64,000 bases of DNA from Bryum argenteum (lineage: Eukaryota > Streptophyta > Bryopsida > Bryales > Bryaceae). The stretch is from contig CM073325.1 of assembly GCA_037043015.1 (NCBI GenBank), positions 17,401,001-17,465,000 of the forward strand, read 5' to 3'. Below the pieces are notes generated by a model. The model saw nothing but the letters and a program-made list of their open reading frames with translations, did no database searches and was not told where the DNA came from. Position numbers and translations under genes: made by a program. Shown one piece after another: positions 22,910-32,960 of this stretch (its first letter is position 1; each line of letters begins with the position of its first letter).

Positions 22910-25163
22910 CGATCCAAGATTCCTCTTAAATTTTTCATGATTTGAGTTTTCTATCGCACAAGCAAAAAAGAAACTTCTATTTGCATCAATACTTTGCTTA
23001 CAACAAAGAATTAAACTCTCAATCTTTAACCCTTAACCCCTAAAGATCCACGGCCACCAAAGTGGAGGTTTCCTATTTCGGGCAGCCTAGATGAAGGGGT
23101 TAAAAGTAATATTTTTTCCTAAAATTTTTAGTGGGTGCTCCTTCACCGCAAAGTGCATGTGGTAAAATTTCCAAATCCAAATTCCAATTTTAGAACCTTC
23201 ATCTAGAAATTTTAGGTTTGAAGTCCAAAAAGGGCAGTTTAAATTTAGTCTTTTTTGAATTTCTTTTTTGGAAATATGTTCATGAACAAATCACTACTTG
23301 AGTTCCAAAGTGACCCAAGTCAAAAAGTTTGTCAATTTCACAAGTGCAGCCCTCAAAAATTACAAAAACAATCTTCACAATTTCTAGTAATTTCTGAATT
23401 AGCTCTTGCAAAATTTGTCAAAATTTAAGGTTTTGGAATTTTCCCAATTTTTTTTTTTTCTCAAATTGCACAAACTCATAAAGGCACCTACTCGCCGTTG
23501 GGATCTTTAATTAAGCCATATATATCGAATGAAATGCATGTTCTACTATACCTTTGTTTTTAGACCTTCTTTTACGAAATAATTTGCTTGAAGGTCACAA
23601 AAATGGAATGAGTTTCCAAAATTTTGCATGAGCGTACCCAACTTGATTACCCATATGAAAAAAAATATGGGAATTATGTTTGGGGTAACAATCTTCAATT
23701 TTCTCTTTGCTCCATGGAAACAATGTCTCACAAGCAATGCCCGAAAAAACTTTTGCACCAACTTTGAATGTTATGATCTCACAAATGATAAAGATCCAAC
23801 AATTGAAATTTCACATGGTAGTAGTGATAGTAGGTAGGTTTGAGATCTTACGGTTGAAATTTCAGATAAAAAATAAAATTTTGACCATGTCTCAATTCGA
23901 ACAAGGTGGTAAAAAATCGCAGTTTTTGGTTTTGGAAGTCCAAAAAACGCTTGGATTTTTAGGGGTTAAAGGCGCTTGTCAGCCCCTCAAGCTGTTTTCC
24001 AACAGAATCTTGCCTGTAGTTCTTTTGATTCTCAGATTTTCACTTATTTTTTTATATCATTCTAGTCACCTTTTTGTGATGCATCTACAAAGTGAAATCC
24101 TACAATTCAAATCGCAATTTGTATGAGTGATTTGTGCTTTGAAAGGATTGTGATAGGTAGGTTGGGATTGCACAAAACCTTGTAGGAGGTTGCAAACTTA
24201 TCATTGATTGGTTCATTCATGCTGCCCAAGTTAAAAAAGTGCACTATTCATGTTGCCCAAGTCCAAAAGATGCTGAGATCCAATTTCAGGCTGCCCATTG
24301 AGGAGTGGAAGGACCTTTAACCCTTAAAGGTCTGAACAACCATATTTTGGTGGCTAGAATACAACGTATTTTGTTTGTATTGGAATGCGTGCACACCTTT
24401 AATAGATTTGAGTTCAAAGAACAAGTTGACATATAAATCCATGCGGTTCTTCTAAGCTTTTAAGATCTCAATATAGAGTTTCTTGTTGGTAGCAAATCTC
24501 AATTATACGCCACCGTACATACTATCCCCAAGGGACCTTTAAGGGTTAAGGGCTAAGCAACTGCAATCTTTGGTTACCTTACTACCATCCTCTCTACAAT
24601 GCACTCATATTCGATTGTTTTTGCAAGTTGGGTGAAATTTGAGGCAACATACCTTCTAGAAGAAATTTCAAAGTTCATAATCTTGCATTCATCCAAAGAT
24701 TGTACAAAATGTTCTACATTACTAAATCAATAGTTAGACTTTTTATCAATGAAGAAGAAACCGTACATGCTAGTTGCATTGTAGGGAACATAACTAAGAA
24801 GAAAAATATGCTCTAATTTGCAAACTCTCTAATAAAATGACATGCCACAAGAACATACTCAATCTCCCACACACCAAATTTGGTCAGGATTTAGCTCACA
24901 ACATTTATCAAATTGATAATTTAATGAGATTTTCGAAGATTATAAAAGGAAATATGAAACATGGGTTGGTGAGACTAATTACTCCTCCCCACTAATAATG
25001 AATATTAATGAAACCTACTAATAAAGATGGAGCAAAATTTTACCCACTCTAGCAAATCATATCACTTGTTAAATGCAACAACTTTTTTTTCTTATGATTT
25101 TGCACATGCCAAAAGTGGCTAGACAGTTACAACAAACAATTAATGTTTTAAAAAAATGTGATT
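22910..25163. other. AT-rich stretch without clear gene
   Basis: No coding exon or element could be defended in this region. A 139-codon frame on + at 23,707 lacks any recognisable motif, and I regard it as chance. The far right part is the 3' flank of the TBL gene. Confidence 0.4.
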
Positions 25164-28143
25164 TTATTGCTTGTGGTGGTAGTGGCGCTTGAGCATGGCA
25201 AACAAGTACTCGTTCCAAGTGTCTATGGCACCGGGTGTGCACCAATGCAAGCAGTCTTGGGGAGGGGGTCGTCCGTTCGCGTCCCGCGACACCCGCTTGG
25301 TGGGGTCGTTGTTGCGGTACGGGCCCGGGTGCCCGTCGGCCCGGTACGTAAACGGGAACGTGACATCCATGACGGAGAGTTTCGAGGTAGAGTTTTTCCC
25401 GACCTCCACGGCGTCTCTTATCGCAGTCATTTGGTGATTGTACATACGATCTAACATTTGGTTGTATGGTACCTCCTTGTGAAGTAATGGCTGGGTCTTG
25501 CCTGTGCACGAGCCTCCTGTGTTCCAATTTCCACCTTCGTAGTGGTCGGGTGCCCATGTTCTAAATATTGTCAGTCCCCTACAAACACACAAACAAATTA
25601 TGAGTTTCAAGATTATCAAAAATCCATTTCCTCATTTTGCAATATATTTACATTCCTTGATATACAATCTAAGAAACAAATTCCAATTCACTACATTTAA
25701 AAAAAATAAATCAAAACCCACCAAACAAATTTATACATTCAAACCATTAACAATCATTTCAAGAGACCTTCTAAGAATACTCCTTCAAGCTAATCAATTA
25801 AGAAACCTCCCATATTCAAATTTTAAATATTGAACAATTATATTGGTAATCTGAAAAATTTACTAATACTGCAACTCCAAACTTTCTACTCTCAAAAAAT
25901 CTCAACATAGCATATATAACAAATACGGCCATAGCAAGAAAAAACACCAATGGTTGAAGCAAAGAAAATCATGCACCTTTCACTAATGTCATCCACTACT
26001 AGAATTTGACCCCATTTGCTACGTTTGTGATTTCATAAAAGCCATGTTTGGGGAGTAGCTTGAACTACGTGTTAGCACATGTTTGTTCCAAACGTAGCTT
26101 CTGAAATCACATGTGCTGAAACGTAGTTTAAGCTACTCCCCAAACATGGTTCTTATGATAACAAAAAACAAAGCAAATCGGGTCAAATTCTAGTAGTGTA
26201 TATTATCTAGTTACGTTTCAGCTACTCCCCAAACATGGTTATGATGAAAACAAAAATGTAGCAAATGGGGTCAAATTCTAGTAGTGTATATTAGCTAGTG
26301 ATGACATGATTGCGACATTCATTCTCACTTGAGGTTTGACAACCTTTTGAAGATTTTGGGTGTTGAAAGAATGTGTGATGGGAGTGCTCACTTGTACTTG
26401 GGGTGAGTGACGATGGCCTGCAAAGCCGTTCGCATGCCTTGAGCGAAGGCACCGAGGGTATCACGCTTGAGGGGAACGGAGGAGTTCCAATACCCTTGTC
26501 CGCCCACGACGGTGGTACCGTTGACGACGTAGGCGGCGGCCTTGGTGCCCCACCAGTGGCCACTGGCCACCACCAGCACGTCGAAGCTTGCCAGACTGTT
26601 GCCAATGTGCGAATCCAGCTCATCGAGGTGCAGGCGAGGTATGTTCTCCGGTACCGTTGCCGTCGCGTTGCCGCCGCTCGTCACGTTCACCAGCCACGAC
26701 GACCATATCCGCACCGCCCGGAAGTCGTATTTCGTGAACAACCACTTGCCCACTTTGCCACTGCTTGCATCCACCGGCACCTCCACCTGCATCCATCTCT
26801 CGAACTCCCAAAGATGAGAAAGTCTCCGATCAAAACATCGTATCACTGCACTGATTGGAGTTTGTTCATCAGTGATTTGAGTGGAAGAATCGAATCGAAA
26901 GCCGAGTATTTTCATTCAGTTCAGCATCCGAAATGAAAAAGAGCCTCTTCGAATCATGATAGTGTGAGGACTAGATAGAAGACAACAAAATGGACTAAAC
27001 CCATGACCACATTTGTAGTGGTGAGGCTTTTTGTTCCTCGAAACGAAACACGATATTCGGTCATATATGTCAAGGTGATGACCTTGGCGCTCACAAGGTA
27101 ACCATTTCTGGGGGTGGGGATTTCTAAGCGTCAAAATTTGCATCAGTATATGAAAGTATGAGGATGGAGTAAACTCATGTACCCGCATGTATGGCCTGAG
27201 TAATTGTGGTGAGACTTTTTGACTCAAGAAGCAGATTACTTTTTAGCAGTTTTCCAGTGAAATGGTGACTGCGGCGTACGGAAAACGGATTCTGGGGGTG
27301 CGGAAACATGAAATGTGGGATTCTGAGCTTACCTGCCACAATGCGCACATGAGGGCCTCGTAGTGGTTGCGAGTGACGGAGTCGCCGATGAACGCCAGTG
27401 TCTTGCCACGCATGAGCTCAAGAAACGCAACGGGATCCAGGTCGGGCAGCTCGCACCCTGCCGGTTTCCACTTCCAGGTGATGTACCCCCTGTCCGGCCG
27501 CCCATTCCCCGCGCAGTTTTGATGCGCAGTTATGATGGGGCAGCTCGAGTTCTCGTACAGCGGTACCCTGGTCTTCTCCTCCACCCACTTCCCTTGAAAC
27601 AAATCGCACGAATCCTTCTCTGCACCCACGCAAGCCACATACTCATGAGAAAAACAGCAGGCGGCTCCGGCGCTTGCATGAATGCTGCGCTTTCCGCGAG
27701 AACGAGGCTACCTTTCAGTTACATGGATGCTTCCCAGTACCTGGTTCGGAAGGAAACTGCAGCAAGCTCTGGCTCGCATTGCCGCTGCTGCTTGCTGCTG
27801 ATTCCGCATCGTCGATCTTTGCCGGTGGGACGGACACTTGCTCTTCGAGCTTTGCTGGAGGAGGAGGAATGGGCACTTGTTTGGTACCTAGTGGACGCGC
27901 CACTTGTTTCGGACTGGGATTGGCCAGAAGCTGCTGCTGGTTCGAGGGATCGTTACACAGAAGACTACGGTCCTGATTGCTCATCAAGGGTCCAACGAGC
28001 GCCACAATGGCGAATGCAATCGCGACTGCGACCAAACATAGAAACGGTAGCTTCACCCAACACGCTTGTTGACCGCCTTGCACCATCTTTCCAACTACTT
28101 TACCCAACAAATCATCGATAGACCGCACCAAAAAATGCCTCAC
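25164..28143 (-). CDS. TBL/ESK1-family polysaccharide O-acetyltransferase, 4 exons, 499 aa
   Basis: Exons 28,143-27,741, 27,619-27,333, 26,786-26,392 and 25,578-25,164 join exactly in frame at GT-AG introns into 499 codons plus stop. TBL proteins of the PMR5/DUF231 family sit in the Golgi and transfer acetyl groups onto xylan, mannan or other wall polymers. The N-terminus holds a single membrane anchor (residues ~32-53, LCLVAVAIAFAIVALVG), followed by a Pro/Ser-rich stem. The TBL domain starts at CDLFQGKWV. The catalytic GDS motif is in FIGDSVTRN (Ser ~215) and the partner DxxH is DCLHWCTPG (Asp ~470, His ~473). Both are present, so the enzyme should be active. Length is normal for the family. 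The last intron contains a CACTA-type MITE. Tandem repeats lie about 100-330 bases upstream of the start codon and might affect its promoter. The polymer acted on cannot be told from sequence. Confidence 0.93.
25994..26286. mobile_element. CACTA-type MITE in TBL intron, right end duplicated
   Basis: The element opens with CACTACTAGAATTTGACCCC and closes with the inverse ending TAGTAGTG, the classic termini of the CACTA (En/Spm) superfamily. The right terminal ~88 bp is present twice in tandem, ending at 26,198 and at 26,286, so there are two usable right ends. It is non-coding and lies within the third intron of the TBL gene. No 3-bp target duplication was evident. Confidence 0.8.
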
Positions 28144-28247
28144 TCAACATGAAACAAAACTGCGTCACGCTATCGAAATTCGTAAGTACCAACCTACTAA
28201 CATCTCCTCCACGACCCGAATCCTCACACATGCTACGTACACCCACT

Positions 28248-28470
28248 CAGGATCCGCCCTCGAACGGATCAACAATAGCCAGCGATCGCACACATGAGCA
28301 CTACACTCACTCAGGATCCGCCCTCGAACGGATCAACAACAGCCAGCGATCGCACACATGCTACACTCACTCAGGATCCGCCCTCGAACGGATCAACAAT
28401 AGCCAGCGATCGCACACACTCAGGATCCGCCCTTGAACGGATCAACAAGAGCCAGCGATCAGTACTAGGA
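28248..28470. repeat. Tandem repeat (CAGGATCCGCCC...) upstream of TBL gene
   Basis: Four copies of a unit beginning CAGGATCCGCCCTCGAACGG start at 28,248, 28,312, 28,372 and 28,421, with the sequence AGCCAGCGATC in each. Spacing shrinks from 64 to 60 to 49 bases. The array lies directly in the likely 5' flank of the TBL gene. Confidence 0.85.
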
Positions 28471-29157
28471 ACAACAACTGATCCGTCAATCCCGAGAACG
28501 ACCCACAAGCAGGCATACATCACCTGCCTGGAAGATGCAGCCAACTGTCGCTCGCACTGTACCGTACAGCAAGCTGCACACTTGCCAGATCAGGCAGGGG
28601 ATGCTCGTAGCACTAAAAGTGGCATGACCGCATCACTGCGAGCAATACAATACAGATAGAAAAAGTGTGAGGAATATGAATATAAAAGTGAGTGGTTGTG
28701 GAGCAGGAAAGCGCCGCCGAAGCGGCCGGGTGGAGTGTGTAAGTCAACATTTACTTTTGGAAGGCGAGCAGTGGGTCGAGTTATGGCTCGTGACGAAGAA
28801 AACCCAACTGTTCATGGATCGTCACTTGCACTCTGCCCTTCTATTTTAGCGTCGTCTCTCTCCGATCTTTGTTTCGGCGAAGGTGCCGCCTCTAGTACAT
28901 GAGCATTTCTTTAGCTAATAATATCTTACACGAGAGAGGAACTTTTACATTTTTCTATTGTTTCTATGGTTTGTTTAACATGTGCGCCATAATTTCCATC
29001 TCTTTATCAACTCTTGCTACTGTACAGCTTGTGGCCATGATGGAGATTTGTGACTAATTCATCATCAAGCGGTGAAAGATGGTCACATGGCTTGTCGGGA
29101 AACAGCAAATCCGAGCCTCACTTCATTTATTTCAGTTTTTTGGGTCTAAGTACACTT
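28471..29157. other. Intergenic stretch, no gene seen
   Basis: The sequence contains short open frames only. It probably includes upstream sequence of the TBL gene; I see no terminal repeats or RNA genes. Confidence 0.45.
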
Positions 29158-29172
29158 TTCATGCACATTCAA

Positions 29173-29770
29173 GCACCACAAGTCTTGGTTTGGTGGGTAG
29201 GGCTCACCGTCCCCAATGAGGGGGTCGTGGATTCTATTCCCCATGCCGGCGTGGTGCTCACCACCAAACGTAGGGCAACTTTCTACAACCACAGGGCTGG
29301 TGAAAGAGCACGCCGGATTCAGCGGCCAGAGTTCGGGCCCAAGTTGGGGAGTTTGGGCCAAGGCAAGAGGTGCCCAATAGCACTACTAAGGCCCGAACAT
29401 TTTGGCGCCAAAACTGTGCCACATAGGATGCCACACTGATAGAATAAAGTGAAGTTCTGGCCGGGCCCTAGTATAAAGCCCTTGGGCCCGATTTGAAAGA
29501 ATCGAGCCATCTTACTAGTCAAAATTTCAAGAATTTGGGTCTGCCCTTAATTCAGCCCCAAATATAAAGTGGCCCTTAGTCCACCCAACTATGGTGTGGG
29601 GTTCTTCGACCTTGTTGTATGGGTATGTCAAAGTCTTTTGGGAGGATACCATGTCGGATATCTCTAAGGCACCAGTGGCTAGGTAGGAACTAGCATAGTG
29701 TTCCTCTCGTGAGGGATTGGTGGTATTGTCATTGGTGTGATGACCTCTAAATAGGATGGAGTTTCTCTTC
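29173..29770 (+). mobile_element. SINE copy 2, interrupted by a MITE
   Basis: This is the same tRNA-derived SINE as at 22,282, flanked by an exact 15-bp target duplication TTCATGCACATTCAA (29,158-29,172 and 29,771-29,785). The head aligns up to about 29,265 and the rest resumes at about 29,579; about 300 bases of unrelated DNA sit between. The ATCT tail is absent. It is more diverged than copy 1 but its target duplication is still perfect. Confidence 0.85.
29273..29575. mobile_element. GGGCC-type MITE inserted in the SINE
   Basis: Roughly 303 bases that split the SINE end in short inverted repeats, GGGCAACTTT on the left and AAAGTGGCCC on the right (one mismatch). TA-containing triplets flank it (GTA left, TTA right). 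GGGCC-rich termini with a TWA-like target suggest a PIF/Harbinger-related MITE. Because it interrupts the SINE, it is the younger insertion. Confidence 0.65.
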
Positions 29771-29789
29771 TTCATGCACATTCAAAAAA

Positions 29790-30322
29790 ACACTTGGGAG
29801 TTACATGCTCCCTTCACAAAAACATCATAGTGCAATCAATACTTACAAGGAGCATCTTTGAAACAAGTGTGTGATGATTGAGTCACTGCTAAAAGAGAGG
29901 GAGATTTTTGCAACATTTTTATGTAAACATTGCTCAAGTCTAGCAGTGGCCCGGTATCTGCTTTATCAATGTTTCCAACCCTAAATCTATAGAATTTCAC
30001 ATGGCGTTTGCTAAAGCATGAATCTTTCATAGCGTTGCTTTGCTTGAGCTATGTTTAACACACAAAAAGATGTAGACTCCCCTCCTCCAAGAATTAAAGC
30101 TCGGAATGTCATACACTCAAATTTGCAACAATGAAGTCTAATCGTCATTCTAATTACTACCCGATCAAACACAAATGAACGTAATTATTCTGTGGGCCTT
30201 CACTTGAAATGTGTTGAGATCAAGTTCAAAGCAGCTTATTAGCTCCTTTCGAACAAAGAAAGTGTATTTTTTTTCTTTAACCCTTAAATATCCAAAATAT
30301 CACAAGAACATCATTTTTGATT
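29790..30322. other. AT-rich spacer, no gene seen
   Basis: No coding frame or element could be supported between the SINE and the next MITE. Confidence 0.4.
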
Positions 30323-30325
30323 TAA

Positions 30326-30880
30326 GGGTCGCTTCACACTATGGCCATCCAAGTCGAGAGGCCGTGGGATTGAGAGTCCAAACTTTGTTGAGAGTCCAAA
30401 GAAATATAATGAAAATAGCCAATAAAATATTGTAATTGGGGCCTTTGGTTGGGCATAGTCTGAAGCCTCCAAAGGCCAAGCCCAAAGTCGAAAGCTTTGG
30501 CCATGAACTCCCAAGGCCTCTCAACTTGGATGGCCGTAGTGTGAAGCCTCCAAAGTCCAAACCCATATCACTTTATTCCTTGTTCAAGGCATCCTTTTGA
30601 TTTAACGGCCAAGATCTTGTCAGTTTTTGAATTTCCTATGAATAAAATGTGACGGCCTCTCGACCATAGTTTGGGTCTTGTAAATTGCAAGACCCAAAGA
30701 AATGCCGAGAGGCCGTCACCTTGGTCAAAAAGTGTTGCCATGTAGGCCATTAGGAGAGCGACGGCCGGTGGACTTTGGCTTCTAGTGTGAAGGCTCGAGA
30801 GGCCGAAACTATGGTTTCCTGCAATTTCATTGGTTGAAATCGACGGCCTCTCAACCTTCGGCCATAGTGTGAAGCGGCCC
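30326..30880. mobile_element. PIF/Harbinger MITE, 555 bp, TAA target duplication
   Basis: The ends are inverted repeats GGGTCGCTTCACACTATGG / CCATAGTGTGAAGCGGCCC, extending to about 40 bp (through GAGAGGCCGT). They are flanked on both sides by TAA, the 3-bp target typical of PIF/Harbinger. Extra internal copies of the GTGTGAAGCC end motif (near 30,460 and 30,535) suggest a second, nested or duplicated end. It has no coding capacity. A partial relative is at 44.6-44.7 kb. The autonomous-looking Harbinger relic 400 bp downstream starts with a related GGGCCG end. Confidence 0.82.
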
Positions 30881-31267
30881 TAAGGCACAAAACTTTGAAG
30901 ACCCATAACTTCTTTATCCCAACACGCTTAATCGAAGCCAACTTTTGCATTTGGCTTCTCATAAACATTAGTTCTCATATACATTATCTTAGGTAATTTT
31001 TCTAATTAAGATCCCCTATTTGTGTTAGAAAGGAAAAATAGCAAGTTAGATTTTTTTTTCAATATTTTTACACATGTACACGAGCATCTAATGGGCCATT
31101 ACCAATTTAATTAATTTCATGGAATATTGGAATATTACCCCTCCCGCCCATATGAGTTAAAAACAGGGAAGCTATTTTTATTAAATAGAGGAACTTTCAT
31201 CCAGGTATGTAGCTGGAGAAAGGGAATATAGACTGGCACTGTAGAGCATGTTCAGAAGCTCCATTTA

Positions 31268-32960
31268 GGGCCGATTTACACCTAGGGGCCGGGCCAAGTT
31301 TTCTTGGGGCCAATTGCTTGAAATTTCAGCCCGTTTTTGGGTTGGGGTCGGCCTCAAGTCCTCATTATAATATGATTAGAATGGGGGCCGATTTTCCCAT
31401 ATGTAATGGCCTTCGGGCCAAGAAGCCGGGCCAATTCAATAAAGTCCAAAAAAATTCAGCACTTCTCTCTCTTTTTTCATTGGCATTTTTTCAAAATGGA
31501 TGAACGAAGGCATAAGGTTTTAGTGGCTCTTGTGTTCTTCATGGCCGTGCGACATGTTATGGCGGTTATTACAATATTGCAAAAACTTGCTTTGAACCAA
31601 CATCATGGTGCGATGGCGATGGTTTTTGCTATGATGGTTGTGGAAGATAGTGCTTCTAGGAGGACACGGAGCATTTGGATGTATGACCGAAGCAATGTTT
31701 TTGCGAGACAAATTATTATTTGGAAGCTATTCGGTTCGGTTATTCAAGCAACTGAAGGTTACTTCCAAAACTTTTGATTACTTGTGTGGCATTTTATCTC
31801 CTTCTTTGAGACGTGAAGATTCAAAATTCGAGTAGCAGTAGCAATTCCTCTTAGAAACCGGGTTGCTCTTTCATTGAATAGACTTAGTAGTGGGAATTCA
31901 TTACGTGGTTGTCTTTGAAATATATGGCATTCATGAAAGCACCGCATCTATCATTGTTAGAGACTTTTGTGCAGCAATGGAGAAGCATTTGAAACCATTA
32001 GTAATTGAGAAATTATCTATAAATTCTTTGTCTAGAATTGCAGCCGAATTTGAGGATCTTAGGGGATTGCCTTATGTTATGGGAGCAGTTGATGGAAGCC
32101 ACATACCTATCATTGCCCCCTATAGATCCTACTTCGTATTATTGCAGAAAAGGTTTTTATTCGGCTCTACTTGAAGGCATAGTTGATAGCAAATGCAAGT
32201 TACGGGATTACGATTTTGGATGGGTGGTAGCCCCATGATTGGACTTTGTTCCAAAATTCAGATATTGGGAAAAGAGTGATGAAGGGTGAGTTATTACCTT
32301 ATAAATTAATTGGTGATGCGGCTTATCCAATGAGGCCGTGGTTTTATTCTCCTTTCAAAGGTGAAAAGGAAGGATTACCTAGAAGCAGGCGCATTGGAAC
32401 TTTATTCAATCATCAACAAGAATGGCGGTAGAGAGGCGTTTGGAATATTAAAAGGGAGGTGGAGGATTTTATTGAAGAGGATTGACATGCCTCTTGAAAT
32501 GTACGAATGTGATTACAAAGTGCATTTGTCTTCATAATCATGTATCATACACCAAGACAAGTTCGATGATGAATGGGCCAAGGAAGGAGAGAGGATAATG
32601 CAAACGGAAAGTAGAAATCAGCTAGGAGATTTGGGGAATTCGATATTTTCATGGCGGCTCTGCAAGTGCAAAGGAGATGAGGAGATATTTGAGAATGAAG
32701 GAGGTTGAAGCTGGAATTATCTTCTTTGAAGACCTTGAAGGAACCGAGGTGAATGAAAATGATGGTGTAGAAGAAGAAGAAGAATTGAGTCTTTCAAATT
32801 GTAGAAACGAAGAAAGACAAGGAAGCTAGGATTAAAAATATCTTGTCTGAGCTTCACAAGCTCATGAATTACTAGCTCAATCGTTTTGGGAAGCACACTT
32901 GAGGATGGAAGGAAAAGTTCTCTTCCCCTGACTATGATGCAACCGATTCGGAAGAGGAGT
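31268..32960 (+). mobile_element. PIF/Harbinger DNA transposon, decayed
   Basis: The left end is GGGCCGATTTACACC preceded by TTA, the expected PIF/Harbinger target triplet. A DDE_4-type (HARBI1-like) transposase follows. Its ORF begins near 31,498 (MDERRHK) and continues in shifting frames. Recognisable blocks are the first catalytic Asp in MGAVDGSHIPII (~32,090), the second in KLIGDAAYPMRPW (~32,310), and the Glu block ERRFGILKGRWR (~32,430). At least four frame changes or stops separate these blocks, so it cannot encode a working transposase. I could not find the right terminal repeat; it may be lost where the element meets the retroelement near 33.0 kb. Confidence 0.82.

Noticed and set aside
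23707-24126. 139-codon frame on +
   Set aside because: No motif, no splice partners, and the AT-rich sequence around it gives no other sign of a gene.
27363-28121. 252-codon frame on + opposite the TBL gene
   Set aside because: It lies antisense to TBL exons 1-2, whose spliced frame is complete and carries catalytic motifs. GC-rich coding DNA often leaves the opposite strand open.
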